In this document: positions 45,060 through 56,353 of the stretch, piece by piece | Layout: every line of letters starts with the position of its first letter | How positions within the stretch are numbered: the stretch's first letter is position 1 | From: Eutypa lata | Lineage: Eukaryota; Ascomycota; Sordariomycetes; Xylariales; Diatrypaceae | Reading direction: 5' to 3' | DNA length: 64,000 nt | Assembly (NCBI GenBank): GCA_022661535.1 | Contig: JAKULF010000017.1 | Location: 581,605 to 645,604 of the forward strand | The notes under the pieces: generated by a model | Database searches by the model: none | What the model was told of the DNA's origin: nothing | The model's input: only the letters and a program-made list of their open reading frames with translations | Made by a program: the position numbers and the translations under genes

Positions 45060-48000
45060 TTTATATATTTCGAAAACTTTTTTTTAACTTTTAAAATTAA
45101 TAAAATTTTATTTTATAAATTATAACTTTTTATATTAAATTCGAAAGATTTATTTGAAAAATTAAAATATAAGTTATTAATAATAATAAAGTTATTCGAA
45201 TTATTATAATATTTACTTTTACTTATAAACTTTATAATAAATTATATATTACGATAATTTAAATATTTAAAAAATTTAAAAAATTTAAATTACGAAATTT
45301 AAATCTTTTTATTTTTTCTTTAAAATTTAAACTTTAAGCTTTATAAATTTATTATTATATATTAAAGATTTTATAAATTTAATTATTATATTATAAGTAT
45401 TTTATATTAATAATTATATATATATTTAATTTTACGTTTATATATAAAGTTAATTAATTTATAATTAAATAAATAATTAAAGTTATATTATTTAATTATA
45501 TTATTTAAATATTTAAAAAGTTTTAAATAATTAAAACTTTAAATTTATAATTTATAAATTTATAAATTCGAAAAATAATTAATAAATAATTAATAAATTT
45601 ATAAAATATAAGTTTATAAGTTATAATAATTTAATTATTATAATTATTTATATATAATTATTATTATTATTTATATATAATTATACGTTAATTATAAAAT
45701 AAATTTATAAATTTATAAATTTATAAATTATAAATTATAAATAATTAAAGTTAAATAATTTATAAAACTTAAAAAATATATTTAATTAAAATATAAAATC
45801 TTTTTTAAAATTATTTAAATTATTAATATTATTTTAACTTTAAATTAAAAGTTATTAATTAAATTTTAATTTATTTAAATTTTTTATTAATCGAAATTTA
45901 ATTAATTTATAAAGGTTATTTTTTATTAATTATTAAATAATATTAATTTTACTTTTATTTTAAATTTTATAATTAATTTTTAAATAATTTAAAATAAAAG
46001 ATTTTTTAAATTTAATAAATTTATTAATTATTTTTTAAATTTATAAATTATTTATAAATTTATTACTTTATAATTTATAATTTATAATTTATAATTTATA
46101 ATTTATAATTTATAATTTATAATTTATAATTTATAATTTATAATTTATAATTTATAATTTATAATTTATAATTTATAATTTATAATTTATAATTTATAAT
46201 TTATAAATTTATAATTTATAAAATTTATATATATATAAAAAACGTTATAATTTAAAAATAAATCGTAATTATAATATAAAACTTAATTATAAAATAACTT
46301 TTAATTAATTTTTATAATTTAATCGTTTTATATATATAATAATTTTTAAATTTAAATTTTAATAAATTAAAGATTTTTTAAAAGTTAAATTAATTATATT
46401 AACTTTTATTACGTAATAAAAAATTTTAGTTTAAAAAAAGTTTTCGTAATTTATATATAAACGAAAAGTTATATTTTTTTTTAAATATAATAATTAAAAA
46501 AGATTTTAATATTTATTTTATTTTTTATTTTTATAATATATTAAAATTAAATAATAATAATTTTTTTTATTATTATTTAAAAAGTTTAAATAATTATTTT
46601 TATTATTATATTATATAATTAAATAATAATAAAATTAAAATAATAATAAGTTATATATATAATATATAAATAAAAAATAAATAAATAAAATTTAAAAAAT
46701 AATAAATTATTAAAAAATTAAATAATAATAAAATATTTACTTTAATTATTTAAAATTAATTTTTTATTATAAATTTCTTTTTTAATTTAATATTTTTACT
46801 TTATAAAAAAGCATTTATATATACGTTTTTACGATTATTAATAATATTTTAATTAAATATTTTATTTTATTTTATTATATTTAAAAAATATTTTTATTTT
46901 AAGTTTTTTAAAAATTAATTATATAATTTAAAATAAAATTAAATTTAATATAAATAATAAATATTAATAAAAATATTTTTTATAAAGAAATTAAATTTAA
47001 ATTAATAAAAGTTTAATTTTAAATTAATTTTAAATTAATTTACCTTAATATTTTAATTAATTTTAAAAAAGATTTAAAATTTTAATTAAATATATTTTTT
47101 ATATTTTATAAATTATTTAATTTTAATTATTTATAATTTTTAATTTTTAATTTAATAACTTTTAAATTTATAATTTATAAACTTATAATTTATAAACTTA
47201 TAATTTATAAATTTATAATATATAAGTTTATTTTATAACTTTTAAATTTAAATTTAAAATTTTATTAATTATTACGATATAAAAAAGTTCGATTTTTTAT
47301 AAATTTTAAAAACTTTTTTTTAATTTTTAAAATTAATAAAATTTTACTTTATAAATAATAATATTCGTTGCTTTTAAAAGTTATATTATATATATATAAA
47401 TAATAACATTTATAATAAAATACGCTTTTAATTTTTAATTTTAAATTAATTATAATAAATTAATTTAAATTTAAAATCGAAAATTAAATTTATATAAAAA
47501 TATTTAAAAATAAAATAATAATTACATTTTTTACATTTTTTACATTTTTTACATTTTTTATTTTATACGAAATTTAAACTTTAAGCTTTATAAATTTATT
47601 ATTATATATTACGAATTTTACGAATTTAATTATTATATTATAAGCTTTTTATATTACGAGTTATATTAATTATTATATAAAGATTTTATATTTTATTTTT
47701 ATATATATAATTAATTTTACGTTTATATATAAATTTAATAAATTTATAATCGAATTAATTAATTAAAAATTAAATAAATAATTAAAGCTTTTATTATTTA
47801 ATTATATTATATTAAAAAAATCTTTAAATAATTAAAACTTTAAGTTTATAAATTATTTTTATATAATTATTATAATTATTTATATATAATTATAAATTTA
47901 TAAATTAAAGTTATTTAATTATTATAATTATTTATATATAATTATATAATAATTATAAATTTATAAATTTATAAATTTATAAAATAATTAATAATTAAGC

Positions 48001-49090
48001 TCGAAAAATAACTTATAAATAATTAATAACTTTATAAATTATAAATTTAAAATTTTTAAATATATAAATAATTAAAGCTTAAATTATAAATTATAAGTTT
48101 ATAAGTTATAATTATTTAATTATTATAATTATTTTAAAGTTATTATAATTATTTATATATAATTATAAGTTTATAAATTATAAATCGATAACTTTTAAGT
48201 TTATAAATAATTAAAATTTTAAATATAAATTATAAATTTATAAATTATAATTATTTAATTATTATAATAAATATAAATAATTATAATAATAATATAATAA
48301 TAATAATAATAATTTATAAATTTATTATTTATTTATAAATTATTTTTCGAATTTAATTATTAATTATTTTATAAATTTATAAATTTATAATTATATATAA
48401 ATAATTATAATTATAAATAATTATAATAATTATATAAAAATAATTTATAAACTTATAATTTTATAAGTTATAAACTTATAAATTTAAAACTTTAATAATT
48501 TAAAACTTTTTTTAAAATAATATAATTAAATAATAATAACTTTAATTATTTCTTTAATTTTTAATAAATTAATTCGATTATAAATTAATTAAATTTATAT
48601 ATAAACGTAAAATTAAATATATATATAAAAATAAAAAATAATATTTTTATATAATAATTAAAATAATTTATATTATAAAAAGCTTATAATATAATAATTT
48701 TATAAAACTTAAAGTTTAAATTTTATATAATATAAAAAAAAAAATTTATTAATTTTTTTATTTTAAATATTTTTATATAAATTTAATTTTCGATTTTAAA
48801 TTTAAATTATTATTACGATACGTAATTAAATAATATAATAACAATAAAATTAAAATAATAATAAATTATATATATAATATATAAATAAATAATAAATAAA
48901 TATAACTTAAAGAAATAATAAATTATTAAATAATTAAGTAATAATAAAGTATTTATTTTATTTATTTAAAGTTAATTTTTTATTATAAACTTTTTTTTTT
49001 ACTTTTTTTTTTTTTAATTTAATATTTTTACCTTATAAAAAGGCATTCGTATATGCGTTTTTACGATTCGTAATAATTATTTTATTATAA
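45060..49090. repeat. Direct duplication of about 2.2 kb inside the A+T island
   Basis: Several long segments recur in the same order at an offset of roughly 2.2 kb: 45062-45120 with 47296-47355, 45324-45540 with 47571-47850, and 46617-46860 with 48825-49090 (the last ends in a ...GCATTxxTATATxCGTTTTTACGATT-like block at both places). The copies differ by many A/T changes and small gaps. This looks like two tandem or nested copies of one element, both mutated. Confidence 0.65.
46067..46206. repeat. (TTTATAA)20 tandem array
   Basis: Twenty perfect consecutive copies of the 7-bp unit TTTATAA. Perfection contrasts with the degenerate surroundings, so the array expanded after the surrounding sequence became A+T rich. 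Confidence 0.9.
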
Positions 49091-49200
49091 TTAATTTAAA
49101 ATTTAAAATTAAAAGCGTATTTTATTATAAATATTATTATTTACGAAGTAAATCTTTTTTTATTATTTCGATAAAAAAATACGACTTTATATTTATAAAT
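47300..49200. repeat. Large imperfect inverted repeat in the A+T island
   Basis: The left arm (about 47300-47850) matches the reverse complement of the right arm (about 48484-49200). One pair is the AAACTTTAAGCTTTATAAAT-like block at 47575 with its inverse near 48715. Another is the TTTAAAATCGAAAATTAAAT block near 47470 with its inverse near 48790. A third is AATAAAATACGCTTTTAATT near 47417 with its inverse near 49100. The right arm carries an extra segment (about 48830-49075) that is a direct copy of 46617-46860. It could be two oppositely oriented element copies or long terminal inverted repeats. Confidence 0.6.
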
Positions 49201-50043
49201 AAACTTTAAAAACTTTTTTTTAAAACGATAAAAAAAATTTATTTTATTTAATTTTTATTATTTATAAATTTAAAAATTTTAAATTTAAATTTTAAAATTT
49301 TTTGTTATTTAATATTTAATTAATTAATTTAATTATAAATTAAAAAGATTTATTATATAAATAAAAATAATATTAATAATTTATTTATATTAATTATATT
49401 AATAAATAAAGTGCTTTAATAACGATTTATAATAATAATAAAAAGTTAAACATCGAAAGTATTTTAAGGTATTACGTATAACACTTAAAGCATAAAAATT
49501 AATATATAATTTAAGCTTATAATTAAATTAATATAAACTTTTTTAAATAATAATATATATTTTACTTTTCGAAATTTATTCGAAATTAATATTTATTCGC
49601 GTATTTTAATAAATTAATATAAAAACTTTATAATATATAATAATAAATTTAAAGTTTATAAAACGTATATTTTAAATTTTATATAAAATTAAAAAAATTA
49701 TATTATAAAATTATTTTATATTTTTTAATTTAAATATTAAATTAAATTTAAAACGTTTTATGATATTTTACGTTAATTATAAATAAATTAAATATTATAT
49801 ATATAAATAATAAAATAAAATATTTATAAATTTAAATAAATTCTTTTTATATAATAAAGTTTTTTATTAATTTTTATTTTTAAAAATTAAAAATAATATT
49901 ATTTTAAATATATAAATTTTATATTATTAAAAGCTTAATTATTATAATATATATTAAAACGTACAAATATTATTATTTACTTATAATTTAAAATATATTT
50001 ATAAACAAAGAACTTTTAATAATTAATTAATTAATTATTTTAA

Positions 50044-52522
50044 CGCCCGAAGAAATAATTATTTCGCAGCGTCCTTAAAGGCATAAGGGGTGCTAGGCTA
50101 GGTACACTTTACATACATACATAGTAGTATATACAACCCATCTAGCAAATCGGAATCGCCTGCTATCGTCACTGGATGTTCCCGAATAGTGTACACTACT
50201 ACATCTCCCCTTCGGGTTAGCGGTACAAACAGGTCAAGAACTCCCAACGGCCAGTTGTGGGAAGTCTCCACCCCATCCCATATCCCAGTTCTTGACGTAG
50301 CTAATTCCAAGCTGTCTAGGACCAAGGCGTCGTCCAAAGTCGAGAATATACCAACATGCTCGTCACCGGGCCAACGCACAGCCAATCTTCCTGATTAGGA
50401 TGCATCTACTCTTGCAATCATGAGCGGGCTTCGTTAATAAATTGTTGCTATCGCGTGGGTGTTCGTAATATGAATAGTTTGAACAACCTCGAAATCGGAA
50501 GCATGTCCTCCTGTAGGCGGCTTGCTTATTTCCTTTGGGCTAGCTATCATACCACAGGACGCCCCATAGAGAAGGCTATTGCGTACCAGTCGTGTCTAAG
50601 GCCAGATACCCGCTGCGGCGTATGCTGGTAACCCTTGCACTTATCCAACCGCCCAGCTTGATTGATTGGCATGCAGATGCGTCGTGTAGGCCGGAGGCCT
50701 TTATATCGCCTCTGTGTTTCATTACCGTAGGAATATAACCTATAATAAGCGTCCAAAACGTAACGTTTGGGCGCCCGATCTTTTACCGAATCTTACAATT
50801 ACAAAACCATCCGAAGCGTCGTTGATTCATTCGTGTTTTCTTTTTTCCTTTTTTCTTATGCTTGCTATCCGACAGAATGCTCTTAGGTTGTGGCTCTTGA
50901 ACAACAGCTCAAAACGTAAACTCAACAGAACATCGCGACTGACCTTGCTGCCCTTCATGAACATAAGGAGGCGCAAGGCTTGTTCACAGCCAAGTCCGAT
51001 TTCGTTTCGCAAACAGCAACGTCCGACCCGGAAAAAGACTACCCCTCGACAACAACGTGCTCCTCAGCCATCATTGTATGACCGGCTCATCAGTCTCCCC
51101 CCAGGTTAGTTACCATGTGCATAAGAGGACGTTTGTCGCTTTACTAATATTTAATCCACCACTTTGAGCTCATAGACATAATCTCCGACTTTATCGCAGC
51201 TCCCGACCCGGACAAGTTCACGAGGTTTGGAGATCCAGATGATAACCTTGCAAATGAATCGTATCGGCCCGTTCCGAGAACCCGATGGATCGAAGACGAT
51301 TTTTTGTGACCACAGCCTCCTGTTTGCCGCAGGGGCTAACAGAAAGTTCAAAGAAATATTGTACGGCCGCTACCTGAAACGAGCAATTCATCATATCTCG
51401 CATCTCAGTATTCAAGCTTACCTCAAATGCTTCTTTACGCAGGATGCCGAGAGACGGGAACTGTATACGCAGCGAGTCATTGTAGTGATAGAGCACCCCA
51501 TAGACCCAGACGCTAGGGTCACTGTCCTAGATATTCTCCACATTCAAGAGAAACTGCCGTCGACAGAGGTCTTGGTGTTCCGTATGGAGCCTAACACTAA
51601 ACATTGGCTTGGCACGCAGATTCTCTCCAAGCACGTCATGCAATTTGACCCTTTGAAGGCATCCAGAGTCCGGGTTTGGTGGCACTCCAGCTCCTTAAAG
51701 ACTTGCATTGGTCCTGGGTGGTTGCTTAAGTCTACCCCTTCGGTCATATGTAGTAGAAATCTCACAACGAAGCGGCAGACTAGGTCGCTTACCTCAGCAC
51801 AAAAACGGTCACCTTCATCAGGACGCTGTTGACTCATGGTTCAGGTCGATTGCTCTGGAAATTGATGGAGAGGGAGGAAGGCAGAGGGAGAGAAGATGAA
51901 GAGGGAGAAGTGAAGAACGTGAGCGTGACAGCGGCGGACGAGGCAGGAATTTATACTACGGCCGCTGAGTGAACGGGCATGTTGTACTTGAACCAACGCA
52001 TGACTGATTATACCTCGCTATTGACCTATCGATGTTTAGGACTAGTTGGGATTCAGGGGGCGAAGGAGAGTTGCTGCTCGGATCGGCCCTAAGACCTACG
52101 TATAGTGAGCATGGGCACGGTACTTATCTTGTTATTCTGATAGATAGACACCTCTTCCATCCACGTGGCTCTTGCCGCCGCAACATCTCGATTGTTGGAC
52201 AGTCTTATGAATAGAGCCTACAGAACGCAAGGTCGAGGTTGAACAAGAGGAAGCTTCCAACCCGACGGCTGGCTTGTCTGTTGGGTCTGAGATCCCTTTT
52301 TCCAGCTCCCCATTCAAAGCGAATGTGACGATACGATCTCGGATTCCGGACGGTTGCATTGCCCTTATTTGCAAACAACCTATTTAAGTATCCCTTTTCC
52401 GAATCCCATGCCGTAGTGCGACTGCTCCAAGCACTCCAGTATTGCGAAAGTTTTCACGTCCCCTGTCATCATGGAGACCAACATCCGCAATACGAGCAGG
52501 ACACGCCTCTTAAGGCCTAGGC
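50044..52522. other. Gene-poor stretch with unrecognised coding-like fragments
   Basis: Composition returns to normal abruptly. I recognise no family. Fragments look coding but do not assemble. A plus-strand segment near 50890-51060 reads as a coiled-coil-like frame (EHKEAQGLFTAKSDFVSQ) with one internal TAA. Near 51180-51300 the frame reads DFIAAPDPDKFTRFGDPDDN. The longest open frame, 51227-51832, contains IFCDHSLLFAAGANRKFKEI and RVIVVIEHPIDPDARVTVLD but loses coding character after about 51690. A decayed multi-exon gene is the likeliest reading. Confidence 0.35.
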
Positions 52523-53020
52523 ATGCCACCATCTCTACACAAGAGTCGTAATGCTGCCGCGTCAGATTTGGACCGTAAGGACACCCCATCACCCCCGGAC
52601 ATGATGGCAGGCTGCATGCAGTACCCCTGCGAGGGGCAGCGCGGCTGTAGACGGAACTGTCTGATTAAGGTCGAATCCATATCTGATAACCAGGTAAAAT
52701 GGCCGGGTTAGCTGCCAGACGCTTGCCGCGAACGACTTCACAAGCGCACCCATGCCTTCGACCGGACTACCGGAAGCTGCTTTGTCAACACCCAAGTCAG
52801 CTTGTGCGAGTCTATACAGAGCCTTGTTCGGCGATACTTTCCCCCTGAAGACCGTGAGACAGCTTTTGGGTGCGCATTACCTGGTCGGGGAAATGGCTTC
52901 CTAGGAGGTCATTCATACAGGGGTAGTCTCCTTTCCTTGGCAAATTCGACCAGCCGTGACTTCCTAGGAAGCCAGTCGAACAAGGGTGAAGGAACAACAC
53001 GTTGCATTGGTATAAGATAA
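52523..53020 (+). pseudogene. Unrecognised Cys-containing frame with an in-frame TAG
   Basis: One reading frame from ATG 52523 to TAA 53018-53020, 165 codons, broken once by TAG at 52709-52711. Before the stop it reads CMQYPCEGQRGCRRNC (four Cys, possibly a small disulfide or zinc cluster). After it comes LPDACRERLHKRTHAFDRTT and GSCFVNTQVSLCESIQSLVR. The two sides look like one protein. Its last part holds two in-frame copies of a 21-codon repeat beginning (G/D)FLG (see the repeat entry). No family recognised. The stop could come from TGG or CAG by one transition. A chance pair of open frames cannot be excluded. Confidence 0.3.
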
Positions 53021-53069
53021 CATGTCAGGCAGTGGTAACTTCCTAGGATATCACCTGGACAGGGGTTGA
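52898..53069 (+). repeat. Three spaced copies of a TTCCTAGGA-containing unit
   Basis: TTCCTAGGA occurs at 52898-52906, 52961-52969 and 53040-53048, each followed by similar bases ending in CAGGGGT or CAAGGGT. Spacing is 63 and 79 bp. The first two copies are in the same reading frame (GFLGGHSYRG and DFLGSQSNKG), so they may be protein repeats. The third lies past the stop codon. The core is palindromic, so a regulatory array upstream of the Ulp1-type gene is an alternative. Confidence 0.55.
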
Positions 53070-53394
53070 ATGATGCATGATATGCTGTGACGAACTTGTC
53101 TAGGAGCCATAGGAGCTTAACGCAGTGTAGCTAGTCACCCTAACCTCTTAAGGAGTCATTGTGAATTTACGAAGTCGGTCTGCATGATCTTCTAGGTAGT
53201 GTGACTCCTTGGTGGCGTCACCAACAAAAAAGAAGAGGAGGGGGGACGACGTGGCTCCGGCCTGTCCCACAGTAATTTGGGGGAAGCTGAAGTCTAGCAA
53301 ACAGGTATAAAGCATCCCCTCCCGCCAGGATCCTTTATGTTCTTCCTTCCTTTTCGGCAGCTTAACATTCGTGGAGGTAATCTATTTACCTCTA

Positions 53395-55936
53395 ATGGCG
53401 ATAATCACACCAGTTTGCGAGCTAGAGCCAGAGCATCTTGCAGCTTGTGAGGAGCTTTTTGCGCACTCTGAGCTTAGGCTTCATCAACATCCCATGAGAC
53501 TGGAGGAATATGCTCTCGATGCCGAGGAGCCTTCGGTTGAGCCTTTGTCCCCCCTTCATAGAGAGTATGCTAGGTCTGTTGCCAAACTATTGCGTCTACC
53601 AACACTTATCGACGAACTCTTTGGGACCGCGGAGGAGTCCCCCGACATTACTTTGCTCTACCAGTATGTGTCACGATATCCTGGATCTAGACGGCATACC
53701 TTCGTGAAATTACTGGAGGCACTTATACGATGCTGCCAAGAACCTTGCGCCCCTGATGATCACGGAGACAGACATGGACCAGCATCACCGAGAAACAACG
53801 TACGTGACGAGACCTGTGGGCATGGCAGCCCTGTCACTTGTATTCAGCATGTCTCGATGTCGGTCGAAGCCCAATTGGAGAGTGGCAGTGATGCTAAGTC
53901 CGAGGGCGCACTCGAGGACAGCCGGTTGCTCGAGGTGATGGATCCCGACGACAAGCAGCATGGATTCGAGGATCAACTCAGCAGCAGGCAGCAATATCTG
54001 ACTGAGGTCAACTCCGAAAAGCATGAGGATCAGGGGTCTTCGGTGGATCCTGCCATTAGTTTCGAGATTGATACCAATGGTTCGCTCAGACAGAGTCCAA
54101 GCGCATCTTCAACAAGTCGGGACGAACCTGCCGAGACTGACGGCTTGAGCGGTGAGGGACAAGAGACACCACCGCTTTCTCCGACAAGCGAGCTCAGCTC
54201 AGACCAGACACTCGTCGTGGGTGATGCCCTGGACACCTCGTCCGCTTCGACCGGACTAGCCAAAGCTGCCCTTTCGACACCTCCTGATGAGAGCACTATG
54301 TTCATAGACAGAACGTCACTGGACAGCATACCTGACACGTCCACCCACGACCGCGAGACCTCGCGGGTAGGCGAAAATCGCAGCGCTCTATGGGAGCCCT
54401 TCTGGACGCTTGTTACGCAGTCAAATGCGGACTTCGCGACTGAAAGCTTAGAGCAAGTAGAAGACTTCAGCCGATCTGGCAACTCGACGGATACGTACAA
54501 GCGCTTACTGCCCTCGTTTGCTAGCGCCCATGGATACGACACCACGTCAAAATGGTTCGAAATGGATACATCTAGTCGAAGCGGGTTTCGGGGATCGAAA
54601 AAGGAGTTCGATTTTGTATGCTTTGACGGCGGTAGCTTTTAGCCGATGGCATGAAAGCCAAGTGCAAGCCGAACAATCTTTACTATCCCCGGATGAACCC
54701 CAGAAAACCGTCAAGACAATAGTGAGGGCAAGATTGCTTCAGGGGGCTGAGGGGAATGAGAATAATTGTCGCCGCAAAAACCTTAACCAACACCTTACGC
54801 GCGGCAGGAAATGGTCTCGCTTGATAGATCAGCTTGGCCTCGGTATCATGCTGAAACAGACGTGGTAAGGTGCCCTAAATCTCATGGTGTGTCCCTGACT
54901 AACGCTAGACAGGGCGCTCGGAAAGGCGTCAAACTTGTGGGCACAACAGCTTATCACCGCTTTGCAAGAAAATCCCAGAAAGATGTCGATCTTCGGGCAT
55001 CTCGGCAAACAAGTGGAAGGAATGTTGTTTGTCGGCCGAACCGATCCAGAAATGTTCAAGTAGGCCCTCGTAGAAGAAGGGCTCTTGGATGGCCCGGCAC
55101 ACGACCACATGCCTACAAAGATTCGTGCCCTCCAAGACTCTATGAAACACGAAACCCTTGTAGGTAGGCTCTGTATCCAGGGCTCAAGATGGGGGTTTCA
55201 TATCGATAAACTCGATGCACTAAACGAAAGGCGATGGTTTGGCGAGGATGTGCTCCTTGGAATGCGTTTGACCAAGCAATTATCATATATGCGTATCGGT
55301 GACTCGGTGGATATGGAGAGCGGCCTGTTCAAGCACATAGCAAAGCATGTCAAGAAATGGACGGCTGGGGCAAAGGGCGAAAGCTTAGTCTGCCTCTTCC
55401 CGCTCTACCTGCAGAGCAATCACTTCACTCTTCTTAAGATTAACCAAATGGACAAAACTATTTACCACTATGATACGGCCAAGATGACTCTCCTCAGGTC
55501 AAAGTAAGTGCAGAAACCTCCTATATAGTCCCAGCGCTAATGACTTGGTAGGCCGCCTGTATAGCCATTTTTCCTAACCTAAAATATGTAGACCAGGTAA
55601 GTGTATCCGCTTCTTAACGAAGAAATTTACTTGTGGGTATTTCAGCAAGTTCCTTCTCAGAAAGACAGTTTCAGCTGCGGGTTCCTCGTCGTGGCAATCG
55701 CGCGCCGACGTCTGATGAATCAGCCTATCGAGCTGGGCGATTATGACGCCAGGGAGCTCTCAGCCGAGGTGTTTGGCTTGATTAGGAGCGCATGGAAGAG
55801 CAAAATCTTGGCGGCGGAGCATGTCGACGGCACCAGCTCGGATGAGGATGTGGAGGAGCTTAGCAGCCATACGATCGTTCGGGATGATAAAAAGCGAAAG
55901 CGGGTGACCGATATGAAAGACTATGCGGTAATATAA
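53395..55936 (+). pseudogene. Ulp1-type (C48) cysteine protease gene, decayed
   Basis: Long plus-strand gene whose C-terminus is a Ulp1/SENP-type SUMO-protease-like domain. The catalytic elements are visible in order: HFTLLKIN (His), IYHYDT (Asp) and PSQKDSFSCGFLVVAIA (Gln and nucleophile Cys). The N-terminal 400 residues are acidic, Ser/Glu-rich and unrecognised. Introns are readable at 54865-54912 and at 55585-55650 (approximate). Lesions: (1) the frame shifts near 54556-54565, where AAATGG is repeated 10 bp apart; a 10-nt insertion would explain the shift, since SKW continues naturally as IHLVEAGFGDRK; (2) in-frame TAG at 55061-55063 between EMFK and ALVEEG; (3) the exon ending at about 55503 and the exon AACIAIFPNLKYVDQ cannot be joined in phase. 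Ulp1 domains also occur in eukaryotic DNA transposons, so an element origin is possible, though no transposase is seen. Confidence 0.7.
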
Positions 55937-56353
55937 GGAGAAAGAGAATGGATGATAGTTTAGGAAGTAAGAAATTACTATCGTCATAATAATATTTGGC
56001 TGAACGAACAAATATTCTTTTTAACCACACTAGGTGCTAACGACGTTCGAGTGCCCATTACCTGCTAGCTGGGCTCGGGAAAAGGCTGACCACATGCTAC
56101 GAGTATTGTACATCCACTACATCAGCTTTGACCCCTTATTCAACAGAAAGAGCTTTTTATAGGCACCGTAAAGGGCGAGCAGCATCTCAAGTTCTTCCGC
56201 TCTTAGATAGGGATTAGTTACTAGATAGAGAAGATATTCGAATTTAATATATAAGAGTTACATCATGCTTTATCCAATTTACCATGCCATATATTCTTAA
56301 GCAACCCTAAGCTTTCTCCACTTGCTTTACCAACAGCTTTAATCACTTTTTCC
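55937..56353. other. Intergenic between convergent genes
   Basis: No coding signal; A+T-rich 3' flanks of the Ulp1-type pseudogene (plus) and the acidic-tail gene (minus). Confidence 0.55.

Larger units (their letters stand above)
44762..50043. repeat. Large A+T island (RIP-like decayed repeats)
   Basis: About 5.3 kb of almost pure A+T; lines I counted have about 2-4 G or C per 60 bases. The few remaining C/G sit mostly in CG, CT and AG contexts, while CA and TG are nearly absent. That is the footprint expected when CpA to TpA mutation (RIP) has run to exhaustion on both strands. No gene can be read. The borders are sharp: the left one is about 20 bp past the acetyltransferase stop codon, the right one changes to normal composition near 50044. 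Internal structure (direct duplication, inverted arms, heptamer array) is listed separately and indicates former transposable elements. Confidence 0.9.

Noticed and set aside
44762..50043. A+T island considered as a centromere or mitochondrial insertion
   Set aside because: It is about 14 kb from a telomere and has internal duplicated modules and RIP-like context bias. No mitochondrial gene can be read.
51227..51832. 201-codon frame considered as a gene
   Set aside because: Its first part is coherent but no family is recognisable, upstream coding-like segments lie in other frames and contain stops, and the end loses coding character. It is described only as a probable relic within 50044-52522.
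29246..55063. TAG reassigned to an amino acid
   Set aside because: Intact genes here end in TAG (for example the peroxygenase at 4430-4432), so TAG is a normal stop in this organism.
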